A stretch of 64,000 bases of DNA from Salegentibacter tibetensis (GTDB lineage: Bacteria > Bacteroidota > Bacteroidia > Flavobacteriales > Flavobacteriaceae), in the NCBI RefSeq assembly GCF_020164485.1, contig NZ_JAIQZA010000018.1, positions 21,820 through 85,819 on the forward strand. The letters run 5' to 3'. Below, one piece after another: positions 37,303 to 46,869 of this stretch (position 1 is the first letter of the stretch; each line of letters starts with the position of its first letter). A program made the translations under genes and the position numbers. The notes under the pieces are model-generated. The model was not told where the DNA came from. It saw only the letters and a list, made by a program, of their open reading frames with translations, and did no database searches.

Positions 37303-38109
37303 ATGGATACGGATGAAAGAATATTGGAGGCTTTTATTCATAAACACGGCCGGGCAGCAACGCAAATTCTCGAGAAGCTTGAGCCCGAAGAGGTGGCGAG
37401 CCTGTTACGGGAAATCCCCGTTGAACTGGCAGCCAAAATACTAGAGCCGATGTATGCCTACAAAGCATCCCGTATTTTGGAAAGCCTTGACCACCCCTGC
37501 GCTATCAAAATACTGGAAGAAGTAGACTTGAAAACGGCTGAATTGATACTGAGACAGATGGAGGGGTCGGTTCGCAATTCATTATTGAAAGATCTGACAC
37601 CCAAAGTATCGGGTCCACTGCGTCTGAAGCTGAAGAACCCGGAAAACACGGTAGGTGCTTTGATGGATCCAATCTTATTTACCTTACGAAAATCCGTCAA
37701 GGTAAGCAAGGCTCTAACCTTCTTAAAGGAGCACCAGCGGCTCGTCTCTCCTTATGTATTTGTGGTCAATCAGGACAAATCACTGCATGGCGTTGTAAAC
37801 CTGCAAGACCTGCTTTTGGCCGATAAGGATGCCCCTCTCACTTCTTTGGCAAATACCAATGTGCCAAAGCTCTACGATGATGTTCATTTTGAAACGGTCA
37901 TAAACTATGATAGCTGGCTTTACTATTATGCCTTGCCGGTAACAGATCGCTTCGGTGTTCTCGTCGGTTCATTAAGGCTGGAAGCCGTTCGCCGGGGAAG
38001 TGTAGAAAGCGAGGAAGTGCTTGGCAAACAAGCGATCAAGGCGGGTGCCGCACTGGGGGAGCTTTATCGCATCGGATTGACGGGGTTTTTACGGAGTCCC
38101 GGAGAATAA
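37303..38109 (+). CDS. Soluble MgtE N-domain/CBS protein without transporter part
   Basis: A 268-residue protein that repeats the cytoplasmic sensor of MgtE magnesium channels. The first 125 residues form the helical MgtE N domain (repeats like EVASLLREIPVELAAKILEPM). Two CBS-like units follow (GALMDPILFTLRKSV; FVVNQDKSLHGVV). There is no membrane segment, so it cannot transport. It sits 2 bp after mscS and 46 bp before a full mgtE. The likely role is regulation or sensing of Mg or nucleotides for its neighbours (inference). Confidence 0.82.
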   Translation: MDTDERILEAFIHKHGRAATQILEKLEPEEVASLLREIPVELAAKILEPMYAYKASRILESLDHPCAIKILEEVDLKTAELILRQMEGSVRNSLLKDLTPKVSGPLRLKLKNPENTVGALMDPILFTLRKSVKVSKALTFLKEHQRLVSPYVFVVNQDKSLHGVVNLQDLLLADKDAPLTSLANTNVPKLYDDVHFETVINYDSWLYYYALPVTDRFGVLVGSLRLEAVRRGSVESEEVLGKQAIKAGAALGELYRIGLTGFLRSPGE

Positions 38110-38155
38110 AAAACCCGATGTCCTGATTTTATCTAATTATGTTAAAACATCAATC

Positions 38156-39472
38156 ATGTCACAAAACCCAACCTCGGCCAAACAAAAATTGATAAGTGGC
38201 TTTTTCAGGCAATTTCCCGAAGATGCCGCGTCGGTGCTCAATGGCTTTTCTACTGAGGAGATAATTGATTATCTCAAAAGACAGGATCAGAACGATTCCA
38301 AACAGGTCTTTGCCCGCCTGAATCCCGATATTGCCACAGAGGTGGTTGACATGATGAATGATGAATTGTTCATCCAAATTTTCTCCACCATAGATGCTTA
38401 TTTGGGAGCGAGATTGCTTTCCCGTCTGGATAAGCAAACGGCTGAAACCAAAACGGCTTTGTTATCCCCCACGCTGGCACGCGAAATAAAGGAGCTGATG
38501 AGCTATCCGCTGGATTCTGCGGGTCATTTGATGAACCCTATGGCAACCACTTTCCATCCAGGAAATACGGTAGAGGAGGTGTTGAAGCGCCTGCGAGTAC
38601 TGGGAGACCGCAGAATTGACAATATCTATGTAGTCGACCATGAAGGCACTTTTTTGGGCATAGCAACACTTCAAAGAATAGCCATCTCGGAGCCCAAGGT
38701 GAAATTACAGGATATCCTACAAGCTCCTTTGGGCGTGATACAAGCCTTAGCACCCGTAGAAGATGTGGTGGAACTGCTGGAAGAAAAGAGGATCATTCAT
38801 TTGCCGGTTATTGACATCAATAACAAGCTACTGGGCGTAATTCGAAACGGCGACCTGGTGGCTGCCTCCAAAGAAGAGGCAACGGAAGACCTGCAAGCTA
38901 TGTTTGGTGCGGGTAGGGAAGAACGAGCCCTGTCAAAAGTTTCCTTTGCAGTAAGGAACAGGCTACCCTGGCTGCATATCAATCTTGTTACCGCATTTAT
39001 GGCTTCCCTCGTGGTGGGCTTTTTTGAAGATACTATAGCCAGAATCACGGTGCTCGCGGTTTTCTTACCAGTTGTGGCGGGGCAGTCGGGCAATACGGGT
39101 TCACAAGCCCTGGCCGTTACCATGCGCGGTTTGGCGCTTAGAGAAATCAGGATAGCGCAGTGGTTCAAAGTGGCGAGAAAAGAGATTATGGTAGGATTGA
39201 TTAATGGGCTTGCCGTGGCCTTAACCACTTCTGTCATCGTTTATTTCTGGGCTTCTTCTTTCGGCCTGTCCGTAGTCATTGGCATCTCAATGGTGGTATC
39301 TATGGTCATTGCAGGATTTTCGGGAGCGGTCATCCCGATACTTTTGAAGTCGATGGGACAGGATCCCGCCACCTCCTCTTCGATCGTACTGACCACGGTG
39401 ACAGACATCTTCGGATTTTTAAGCTTTCTGGGTTTGGCCACGGTGCTGGCAGATGTGCTGAACATTGTATGA
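38156..39472 (+). CDS. mgtE: Magnesium transporter MgtE
   Basis: A 438-residue Mg2+ channel/transporter. The MgtE N domain (1-125) is followed by a CBS pair (about 130-250) including SYPLDSAGHLMNP and HLPVIDINNKLLGVI. Five membrane helices fill 280-438. The signature GQSGNTGSQALAVTMRGLAL and the late PATSSSIVLTTVTDIFGF line the pore. It lets Mg2+ in when cytoplasmic Mg is low. The preceding gene duplicates its sensor half, which is unusual. Confidence 0.93.
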   Translation: MSQNPTSAKQKLISGFFRQFPEDAASVLNGFSTEEIIDYLKRQDQNDSKQVFARLNPDIATEVVDMMNDELFIQIFSTIDAYLGARLLSRLDKQTAETKTALLSPTLAREIKELMSYPLDSAGHLMNPMATTFHPGNTVEEVLKRLRVLGDRRIDNIYVVDHEGTFLGIATLQRIAISEPKVKLQDILQAPLGVIQALAPVEDVVELLEEKRIIHLPVIDINNKLLGVIRNGDLVAASKEEATEDLQAMFGAGREERALSKVSFAVRNRLPWLHINLVTAFMASLVVGFFEDTIARITVLAVFLPVVAGQSGNTGSQALAVTMRGLALREIRIAQWFKVARKEIMVGLINGLAVALTTSVIVYFWASSFGLSVVIGISMVVSMVIAGFSGAVIPILLKSMGQDPATSSSIVLTTVTDIFGFLSFLGLATVLADVLNIV

Positions 39473-39542
39473 TAATATTTCAAGAATGATTCATACAACT
39501 GAAATTTTAACGCAGTGGATTTTAAACTCCTAATTGTTAAAG

Positions 39543-39566
39543 CGAGGCCAATTCGGTGACCTATTT
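39543..39566 (+). repeat. 24-bp direct repeat, right copy
   Basis: CGAGGCCAATTCGGTGACCTATTT, one mismatch from the copy at 31059-31082. It is followed by GGGTCTCG at about 39590, which could pair with the start of the left-type copy. It lies between mgtE and the kinase operon. No gene is seen in 39473-39708. Confidence 0.6.
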
Positions 39567-39708
39567 TAAAATTGAAAAACGGGTCTCGATTAGCACTTAT
39601 TACAGGTAAAATGAGATTGAAGAAAGAGCTTGTCGCAACTAATGCTGAACCACTCTGAAATCAGTTAATAATATGTTGTTGCACCTATTAGGAAGAATCC
39701 GGGAATTC

Positions 39709-40830
39709 CTATTCTAAACTACCATTGTACTCTTCAACTTTAAGCAAAGGTAGTTTAACAATAAATTCTTTACCGGTCTCCTCTACCTCAATGGCTTCAG
39801 TGGTAAAATATTCATACCTTTCAATTATATCCTTCAATCCCGTTTCTGATATCTTTTCACGCCGATTCTCTTGCAGATCATTACGCACTATAAGTTTTTC
39901 ACTGCGAATACTAATATTGATATAAAGTGGCTTTTCTTTGCCAACTTCATTACTTAATACGGCATTCTCGATAAGCACCTGTAAACATCCCGGAGGTATC
40001 TGAAAAGACAGGTATTCCGGAGGTATTTTCATGGTAAATTGTATTTTCTCCCCAAACCGGGTTTTTAGCAAGTAAATATAAGCTTCTACCAATTCCATTT
40101 CTTTTGCCAATGGTCCCAATTCTTGTTGACGGTCCAGGAAAGATCGGTAGACATAGGATAAACGGTTTACAAATTTGACAGCTTCTTCCGAATCTTTTTC
40201 AATAAGCGAATCAAGAGCTTCAAGATTGCTAAACAGGAAATTAGGATTCACCTGGTTTTTCAGGTTCTCTAGTTGACTTTTGAACTCTTCCCTCTGCAGC
40301 TGTGCATATCGAAGATGTTCTGCCTGTATTTGTTTCCGTATCCTCTCTCTCTCAACAAAATAATAAAAGAAAAGGCCCAGGACAGCATGTACTACTAAAC
40401 TCCGCCGCAAAGCATCTATGTCAAATGAGGCATTCAGTTCCTCAGATCTTGCGTTGAGATACAAGAGCAGTACCCACATAGGAAAAATTTTCATGATGAC
40501 CGTCAAAACCAGAGTAGAAAACACCACAGTAACCCCTTCAATAATACTCACCTGCAGTGACCGGAGACGATTCAAAGCTGGAGAATGTATAAAACCAGAA
40601 ATTTTAGGATAAATCGAGAATAGAGATAAAAAATAAAGAAATGTAAAGATGAATTCAATTCCGGAGGTGAAACGGAGCTCTCTGAATATATTCCCATATT
40701 TTACAAAAAGAAATATTAATTGAATTGCGACAGTTATTAACCCGGCCACAATTATTCTTTGCAACCAAACCCGATACCGCGGTTTTATTCTCTCAACTAA
40801 TTTTAGTCTCATTTTCTGTTCAATGTTCAA
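39709..40830 (-). CDS. LytS-like kinase paralog without phospho-acceptor His (pseudokinase)
   Basis: A 373-residue membrane protein with four N-terminal helices and a His_kinase/HATPase-like C-terminus. It is a clear paralog of the kinase at 41588-42739. Where that protein has NQVNPHFLFNSLN, this one has NQVNPNFLFSNLE, so the phospho-acceptor His is Asn (position 197). The N-box ENAIKHN has become ENAVLSN. It should neither autophosphorylate nor bind ATP normally. It starts 12 bp after the response-regulator gene in the same operon. A role as a decoy, dimer partner or sensor-only subunit is likely (inference). Confidence 0.85.
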   Translation of the reverse strand: MNIEQKMRLKLVERIKPRYRVWLQRIIVAGLITVAIQLIFLFVKYGNIFRELRFTSGIEFIFTFLYFLSLFSIYPKISGFIHSPALNRLRSLQVSIIEGVTVVFSTLVLTVIMKIFPMWVLLLYLNARSEELNASFDIDALRRSLVVHAVLGLFFYYFVERERIRKQIQAEHLRYAQLQREEFKSQLENLKNQVNPNFLFSNLEALDSLIEKDSEEAVKFVNRLSYVYRSFLDRQQELGPLAKEMELVEAYIYLLKTRFGEKIQFTMKIPPEYLSFQIPPGCLQVLIENAVLSNEVGKEKPLYINISIRSEKLIVRNDLQENRREKISETGLKDIIERYEYFTTEAIEVEETGKEFIVKLPLLKVEEYNGSLE

Positions 40831-40842
40831 TAATCATTGTTA

Positions 40843-41607
40843 TCACAGGTCAAGCCATTCCTTGAACGACGATGCCTTACTACTACTTATAATCTGGTCT
40901 CCTGCCAGAGATGGATTTAGAGCAAGATGAAGGCGTCCTTTGAAATAGGGGCTCACTTCCTTAACAGATTTAATGTTTGCAATGAGCTGCCGGTTGGTCC
41001 TAAAAAATGTTTCAGGATCAAGCATATCTTCCAGCTGATCGAGGGTATAACCTACTACAAAACGATTAGCCTCGAAAGTAACCAACAACACTACTCCGTC
41101 TTCTGCCAAAAAATAAGCTACTTGTTCAGTGGAAATGGTTTTTATTGATTGCCCAGATTTAACCATGAACCGGGATTTTTTCTCTGTCTGAGATCTTCCT
41201 TTAGCAGCATCCTGCAAAAGACGCTGTAAGTTTTCCAGGGGAAGATCTGTTTGTTTAAGTTCTTCATACTTTTGTATTGCTTTTGCAAGTTCATCTTTCC
41301 CGATAGGCTTTAGCAAATAATCCACGCTATTTACTTTAAAAGCTTCAATAGCATATTCATTGTATGCAGTGGTGAAAATTACCGGACATTTGACCTCTGT
41401 TTGCCTGAAAATCTCAAAACTGTTCCCATCTGAAAGGTGAATATCGCAAAACACCAGATCTGGGTGTTGATTCATTTTGAACCATTCCACAGCTTCTTCA
41501 ATCGATTCTAACTTCTCCAACACTTCGGTTTTCGGCCGCAATTCAAGGATCATTGACTCCAGGACATCGGCTGCAAAGGCTTCGTCTTCAATAATTACTA
41601 TTCTCAT
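40843..41607 (-). CDS. LytTR-family response regulator
   Basis: A 254-residue two-domain regulator. The receiver domain (1-120) has IIEDEAFA, the phospho-acceptor Asp in LVFCDIHLSDG, FTTAYNEYAIEAF and the Lys in LLKPIGKDEL. Residues 150-254 are a LytTR DNA-binding domain (FMVKSGQSIKTISTEQVAYF; FRTNRQLIANI). Its start overlaps the kinase gene end by 20 bp, so kinase and regulator are translated together. It probably controls the divergent receptor gene at 42933. Confidence 0.92.
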   Translation of the reverse strand: MRIVIIEDEAFAADVLESMILELRPKTEVLEKLESIEEAVEWFKMNQHPDLVFCDIHLSDGNSFEIFRQTEVKCPVIFTTAYNEYAIEAFKVNSVDYLLKPIGKDELAKAIQKYEELKQTDLPLENLQRLLQDAAKGRSQTEKKSRFMVKSGQSIKTISTEQVAYFLAEDGVVLLVTFEANRFVVGYTLDQLEDMLDPETFFRTNRQLIANIKSVKEVSPYFKGRLHLALNPSLAGDQIISSSKASSFKEWLDL

Positions 41608-42739
41608 AAACTTCTACTTTTAGCAATGGAAGTTTGGCAATAAACTCTTTTTCTGATGTATTGAATTTCACTTCCTTATTGGTTAAAAATTTATATCGCC
41701 TGGTAATATTTTTGAGTCCCATCCTGGTAGATTCCATTTTCTCCAGACGGGGCTGGAGATTATTTTTCACAACCAATTCATCTTTTTCCGAACAGATCTG
41801 AATAATCAAAGGCTTTTTTCGGGTAGAGCCGTTATGCTTTATAGCGTTTTCGACCAACATTTGCAGAGAACCGGGGGGCAATAATAAATGTGTATGATCT
41901 TTGGAGACATTTATCTCAAACCGAACATTGTCACCAAATCGCGTACTCAGCAGGTAGATATAGGCCTCTGTTAATTCCATTTCCTTTTGGAGTGGCACCA
42001 ACTGTTCATGGCTGTGGTCAAGGAAGGATCGGTATACTTTTGAAAGCCTGTATACGAATTCCCTGGCCTGGCTTTGGTTTTTCCGGATCAGGGAACTCAA
42101 TACATTTAGGCTATTAAAGAGAAAATGAGGGTTCACCTGGTTTTTAAGACTTTGTATCTGGGCCTGATAATTCTCCTTTTGGAGTTGGGTTGATCGCAAT
42201 ATTTTTTCCTGAAGTCTTCTTTTACTCCTTTCCCGTTCGACTAGAAAATAGAAAAACAGGGAAAGGATAATCGTCATAACAATGGCGGTTCGTAACCGTT
42301 CGGGTAGAATGGTCTCGGAAGAAAATATATAAATGATTGGAAGAAGTATTATAATAAAGGTCAATAGGAGAGTCGCCAGAGTGACTATTAATAACTCAAT
42401 AATTATTTTGTTACGGTGACTAATTCCTTTCATAATATCAGATTCCATTAAACCTGAAATCCAATGGTGTATCCATAAAAGAAACAGGATGAATACGAAT
42501 GTAAAACCCATTTCGATCAGATTGTGATAAGAGGGAAACATAATATAGCCCTGGTTCATAAAAACCCTGACTAGGTAAAAAAGGACAGTTGTTAAAGCTG
42601 CGATGCCAATATCCTTTAATATCAAAGAAGATCTGAAACGTTTCCGGGTGGAGTCAATATTTTTAGCTGAATGTTCTATCCTTTTTATTTTATTCAAAAG
42701 GTAAATGTAAAAAATTAAACGGTTTCTTCGTTTTCTCAT
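41588..42739 (-). CDS. LytS-type sensor histidine kinase
   Basis: A 383-residue sensor kinase. Four membrane helices (about 42-60, 76-95, 112-138, 150-166) and a short coiled-coil stretch lead to the His_kinase domain. The phospho-acceptor His205 is in NQVNPHFLFNSLN. A normal N-box, LVENAIKHNG, and a G-box-like MGLKNITRRY follow. There is no large external sensor domain, so the signal is probably sensed in the membrane. It is the first gene of the kinase-regulator-pseudokinase operon. Confidence 0.92.
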   Translation of the reverse strand: MRKRRNRLIFYIYLLNKIKRIEHSAKNIDSTRKRFRSSLILKDIGIAALTTVLFYLVRVFMNQGYIMFPSYHNLIEMGFTFVFILFLLWIHHWISGLMESDIMKGISHRNKIIIELLIVTLATLLLTFIIILLPIIYIFSSETILPERLRTAIVMTIILSLFFYFLVERERSKRRLQEKILRSTQLQKENYQAQIQSLKNQVNPHFLFNSLNVLSSLIRKNQSQAREFVYRLSKVYRSFLDHSHEQLVPLQKEMELTEAYIYLLSTRFGDNVRFEINVSKDHTHLLLPPGSLQMLVENAIKHNGSTRKKPLIIQICSEKDELVVKNNLQPRLEKMESTRMGLKNITRRYKFLTNKEVKFNTSEKEFIAKLPLLKVEVYENSNY

Positions 42740-42932
42740 ATCCGCATATGGTTTAGAGTTCTATCTCATATGCAAGATCTCTCAATTTTAAAAAACTCCT
42801 TTCCATTTCATATTGAATATATCCCGTTTCATTCAGGTAAAATCCCGGTTCACAGAAATGCGGTTCTCCTGAGGGTTAATTCCTGTCATATTTGCTTCAT
42901 AAATCAATTATTAACCAATTAAAATAAACGTG

Positions 42933-45362
42933 ATGAAGTTGTATCGAAAATTAGCAATCGCCTTTTTTATATGTTTTATAACACAGATCAGTATTGCTCA
43001 GGAGGGTTTGCTCAGCGGGAGCCTTATGGACCAGGAAGAAGAATCCATACCTTTTGCGACTGTGGCAGTAATGAAATTACCCGATTCTACACTGGTAACG
43101 GGATCAACTACAGAGATGGACGGGACCTTTACTGTGAAATCCCCTAAAAATGGAAAGTATGTACTAAGGTTCAGCGCTATAGGTTTTAAATCTAAATTTA
43201 GCCCATTATTTGAAATAGCAAGTTCAGATTTCAGCAAGGATTTTGGGTTGGTAACCATGCGGGAAGAAATGGCCATGCTTAACGAGGTTATGATCCATAG
43301 CTGGAGGCCCCGTGTAAAAGTGGAAAATGGTAAAATGGTTATGAAAGTAGAAGGAACCGCTGTTGCTGCAGGGAGAACGGCTTTTGAAATGCTTTCCAGG
43401 GCACCCGGAGTTTCAGTTGGACAGGATGGGAACTTTATGATCAACGGAAATCGGGGAGTAAATGTTATGATCGACGGGCGTATGACTTATCTTTCAGCTA
43501 AGGAACTCCAGACTTTACTCGAGAGCATGCCTGCAGAAAACATAGAAGAAATAGAAGTAATCAATAATCCTTCAGCCAAATATGATGCGGAAGGTAGCGC
43601 CGGGATTTTAAACATAAACCTTAAGGAAAATGTTGGCACCGGACTTGCCGGTAGTATCTATGGGGGTTATAAAGTAAATAACCAGGACCTGTTCAATGGG
43701 GGTATCAATCTTAGTCATAATAATGGCAAATGGAATTCCTATGCAAACCTCGATCTTTCGGAACGGGGAAGATACAGGCCGCAAAAAGTGTCGAGAACAT
43801 TTCCGGGAAATGCCAATTTCAACACCTATGAACAATCAGGACTTGACATAAAGGAGGAGTTTACGCCATCGCTTCGCATCGGAACGGATTACGACTTGAA
43901 CGAAAATCATAGCATCGGGATTATGGCCAATCTTATCTATAAAGATGTGGATGGAGACTGGAACACCAACAGCACGCTTACTCATCCTGTAAATGGAACT
44001 TATGTAAATGTGGAAGCTTTAAACAACAGGGATGAAAGTTTTCAAAATGGACAATTTAACCTGCATTACACCGGAAAACTGGATACTTTAGGAACTGAAA
44101 TTTCAGCCGATGTAGATTATGTTCGGCTTGAGAACGAAGAAAATTTTAGCTTCACAAACACCTATACTTATCCAGCCGATAATTCTGAGCGGTTAGAATT
44201 ACTGGACAATACCAGTATATCGGACTACAGTATTTATGCTGCAAAAATAGATTTCACAACACCTCTGTCAGCCAATTCAAATCTTGAATTAGGAGTAAAA
44301 GCCAGTAAGGTAATATCTGACAGTGATCTAAAGTATTTCGTAACGGAGAATAACGATCGCCGCCTGGATCCCACCAATAGTGACAGATTTAAATATGAAG
44401 AAGAAATCTATGCCGCATATGTGAGCTATAGTAACAGGTTTAATGACACCTGGAATTTGCAGGCAGGCCTAAGGGCTGAACAGACCTATGGGGCGGGTAG
44501 ATCCTTTACGATGAACGAAAGTAACGAGAGGGATTACCTTGAGTTCTTCCCGAACTTTATGCTTGAACAGAGAGTAAGTGAAAATTACCAGGTGAATTAT
44601 GCATATAGCAGAAGGATTTCAAGACCGAATTATAGCAAATTCAATCCTTTTATATTTTACCTGGATCCATATACTTATGTTGAGGGAAATCCCGATCTAC
44701 GAGCCCAGATAACTGATTCTTTTAAGCTAACCCAGACTTTCTTTAACAAGTTCAACCTCTTGCTGGCCTATGACAGTACTAATGATTACTTTATTGAAGT
44801 GCCTTCCCCTGATTCGCAGACCGGTAATACAGCCTTTACGACACGTAACCTGGACAATTTTACTAATTACAGTGCTACCATTGTAGCTCCTGTGGAATTA
44901 GCTTCTTTCTGGAAGGTGAATAACACTGCGGTCTTAAATCAGCAGAATTATGATCTTACCATAGATGGACAATCTGTGGAAAACGATAATCTGTTTTATA
45001 TGTTCCAGTCTAACCACCAAATTAATCTTCCCTGGGATATAAATTTTGAAGTAAACGGCACTTACAGAGGGCCTATGGCTTACGGAGTATATAATATTGA
45101 CAGCCAATGGTGGATCGATACCGGTCTTAAAAAGTCATTTTTCAATGATAAACTGGATGTAACTTTGAATGCGACAGATATCTTTAGAGGAATGGAAATG
45201 GATGTCAATGCTAATTTTCTTGACAACACGATCCAGATCAATCAATACTTTGACAATCGTGCTGTAAGCCTCAATCTCAGATATACTTTCAGCCAATCCA
45301 ATTCAAACAAAAAGGTTCGCCAAAAAAGCTTGGAAGAACTTAACAGAGCAGGAGGTAATTAG
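42933..45362 (+). CDS. Outer-membrane receptor with CarboxypepD-like domain and beta barrel
   Basis: A protein of about 809 residues. After a signal peptide (to ISIAQ) come a CarboxypepD_reg-like Ig fold (GSLMDQEEESIPFATVAVMK), a plug-like domain (FEMLSRAPGVSVGQDG; VMIDGRMTYLS; IEVINNPSAKYDAEGSAGIL) and a large barrel of the outer-membrane-beta-barrel family. The GTG three bases upstream is a less likely start than ATG 42933. It is divergent from the LytS/LytTR operon, and such pairs usually mean that the regulator controls it. Substrate unknown. Termination follows at 45389-45410. Confidence 0.87.
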   Translation: MKLYRKLAIAFFICFITQISIAQEGLLSGSLMDQEEESIPFATVAVMKLPDSTLVTGSTTEMDGTFTVKSPKNGKYVLRFSAIGFKSKFSPLFEIASSDFSKDFGLVTMREEMAMLNEVMIHSWRPRVKVENGKMVMKVEGTAVAAGRTAFEMLSRAPGVSVGQDGNFMINGNRGVNVMIDGRMTYLSAKELQTLLESMPAENIEEIEVINNPSAKYDAEGSAGILNINLKENVGTGLAGSIYGGYKVNNQDLFNGGINLSHNNGKWNSYANLDLSERGRYRPQKVSRTFPGNANFNTYEQSGLDIKEEFTPSLRIGTDYDLNENHSIGIMANLIYKDVDGDWNTNSTLTHPVNGTYVNVEALNNRDESFQNGQFNLHYTGKLDTLGTEISADVDYVRLENEENFSFTNTYTYPADNSERLELLDNTSISDYSIYAAKIDFTTPLSANSNLELGVKASKVISDSDLKYFVTENNDRRLDPTNSDRFKYEEEIYAAYVSYSNRFNDTWNLQAGLRAEQTYGAGRSFTMNESNERDYLEFFPNFMLEQRVSENYQVNYAYSRRISRPNYSKFNPFIFYLDPYTYVEGNPDLRAQITDSFKLTQTFFNKFNLLLAYDSTNDYFIEVPSPDSQTGNTAFTTRNLDNFTNYSATIVAPVELASFWKVNNTAVLNQQNYDLTIDGQSVENDNLFYMFQSNHQINLPWDINFEVNGTYRGPMAYGVYNIDSQWWIDTGLKKSFFNDKLDVTLNATDIFRGMEMDVNANFLDNTIQINQYFDNRAVSLNLRYTFSQSNSNKKVRQKSLEELNRAGGN

Positions 45363-45388
45363 CCTTTCGATACCCTGCATCACTGGAG

Positions 45389-45410
45389 AGCCCGGGCATC
45401 TGCCCGGGCT
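45389..45410 (+). terminator. GC-rich hairpin after the receptor gene
   Basis: AGCCCGGGCA and TGCCCGGGCT form a perfect 10-bp stem with a 2-nt gap, a strong hairpin although the T-tract is weak (TCATTGTT). Confidence 0.75.
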
Positions 45411-45599
45411 TCATTGTTAAAAGTGGAATTGTACGTTCTGGGAATTTATTTACATTCTTAATCAGTTATTTAGTCAGCTATTGGTTGAAGTGATTATGAT
45501 ATGTAAATATGTCCTTGTAAAACTCTTTCATTTTCATTTCAATTATATTTAGCTAAATGCACCACCACGTCCCGTATTTATATTATTTATCTTTTTTAT

Positions 45600-46613
45600 C
45601 TAATGGGTATTTCTCATTTCTATCGAGAAAGCTTTTGATGGATTGACACTGATTAATAATCTAAGTTCATCATCTGTAAAACCTTGCGATTTAAGTTCCG
45701 GAAAGAGTTTCTTGAAAATATTTGTAAATGGTTTGATAGCTTGATCTTCTTTTTGTGGATCATACCAACCGGAATCGTGAGAAATTAAAATTCTATTTAA
45801 AATTCCATTTCTTTTTGCAAATAATATTTTTTCTATATGTTTTTCTAATTCCCAACCTATTCCATCAAGACTTATCCAGCATCCCATTTCCGCAGCTTTA
45901 AGATAATTGTCATTATTATCTTCTGCCTGGGCGTGCACCCAAATAAAAGACTCTGGTGAAACTCCATTTTCTTTAAGAATTTTCAATTGCGGCCATAAAC
46001 CCTTTGAGTTTCCAGTGTGTGAGGCTATAGTTAAACCTGTCTTCAAATGAGTAAGGGCGGCAGCTTTCACCAATTTTTGATGCATTGTACTTAGGGTATC
46101 AGAATTATCAACGGAAATTTTAATAAATCCAGGTTTAATAGAAGTTTTATCAATGCCATTCTCGTATTCATTAATCCACATTTCAGCAAGATCTTCTGCT
46201 GTCATTTCATGAGCATATTGAGGAATAAACTCATTATTGCGAGCCCCATAAAGACCGGTATTTGTAATAATTCTAACTCCTGTTTTTTTAGTGATTTTTT
46301 CAAGAAGTATTACATCCCTCCCCAGGTAATTAGGTGTTGCATCAACGAAATAATTCACATTAAAGTCTTTAAGTTCCTCGAAATAAGGTATTACTTCTTT
46401 GATTATCGAATCATGATTCCAGGTATCTGGTTGTATGCTATCTGCTCCTATAAAATCGACTAATATATGTTCGTGTGATAACCATATTTTATCTGAGGTC
46501 AATTTATGCTCACCTTTTACATCTTGTATTACTGGCCGTTTTTCCAATGAAGAGCATCCACAACCTATTAGTAATAAAAAAATAATACTATTTATTTTTA
46601 AAATATTTTCCAA
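45600..46613 (-). CDS. Phosphotriesterase-family lipoprotein hydrolase
   Basis: A 337-residue lipoprotein (lipobox near CGC, residues 18-20) of the phosphotriesterase (PTE/PHP) amidohydrolase family. Metal ligands appear in order: HEH (47-49), the bridging Lys in GFIKISVDN, His in IASHTGN, His in WVHAQAE and Asp in LISHDSGW. Members hydrolyse lactones or phosphoesters; the native substrate is unknown. No ATG precedes the signal peptide, so a TTG at 46613 is used. A half-length broken copy is at 31.1-31.6 kb. It is the leftmost gene of the repeat-separated array. Confidence 0.85.
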   Translation of the reverse strand: MENILKINSIIFLLLIGCGCSSLEKRPVIQDVKGEHKLTSDKIWLSHEHILVDFIGADSIQPDTWNHDSIIKEVIPYFEELKDFNVNYFVDATPNYLGRDVILLEKITKKTGVRIITNTGLYGARNNEFIPQYAHEMTAEDLAEMWINEYENGIDKTSIKPGFIKISVDNSDTLSTMHQKLVKAAALTHLKTGLTIASHTGNSKGLWPQLKILKENGVSPESFIWVHAQAEDNNDNYLKAAEMGCWISLDGIGWELEKHIEKILFAKRNGILNRILISHDSGWYDPQKEDQAIKPFTNIFKKLFPELKSQGFTDDELRLLISVNPSKAFSIEMRNTH

Positions 46614-46734
46614 GGTTTTATGAATTACTTTGTTAAAACAAAATTTACATCAGGTTTGCTTACTAAAATTAATAAAATTCTGCTACTACATTTGGGTCCT
46701 TCTTTTATCAGTTATGAATTATTATAAATCACCG

Positions 46735-46860
46735 CTAAGGTTTTTGTATCACACTTGACAGGGTTTTCGAAGCTAGGTCCTGTCCCACTTCACCGAACGC
46801 ATTAAGAGCAAATCTAAAATTTACACTTCGTCCCGGCTATGCTTTATAAATGTTGTTAAT
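46735..46860 (-). repeat. Degenerate attC-like repeat between PTE and PhzF genes
   Basis: The right end TATGCTTTATAAATGTTGTT matches the right end of the better copies (CATTGTTTTTATATGTTGTT). The left end GCTAAGGTTTTTGTATC resembles the left end of the copy at 47.66 kb. The middle is diverged. A related sequence recurs at about 35.98-36.01 kb. Confidence 0.45.
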
Positions 46861-46869
46861 GGCATTAGC

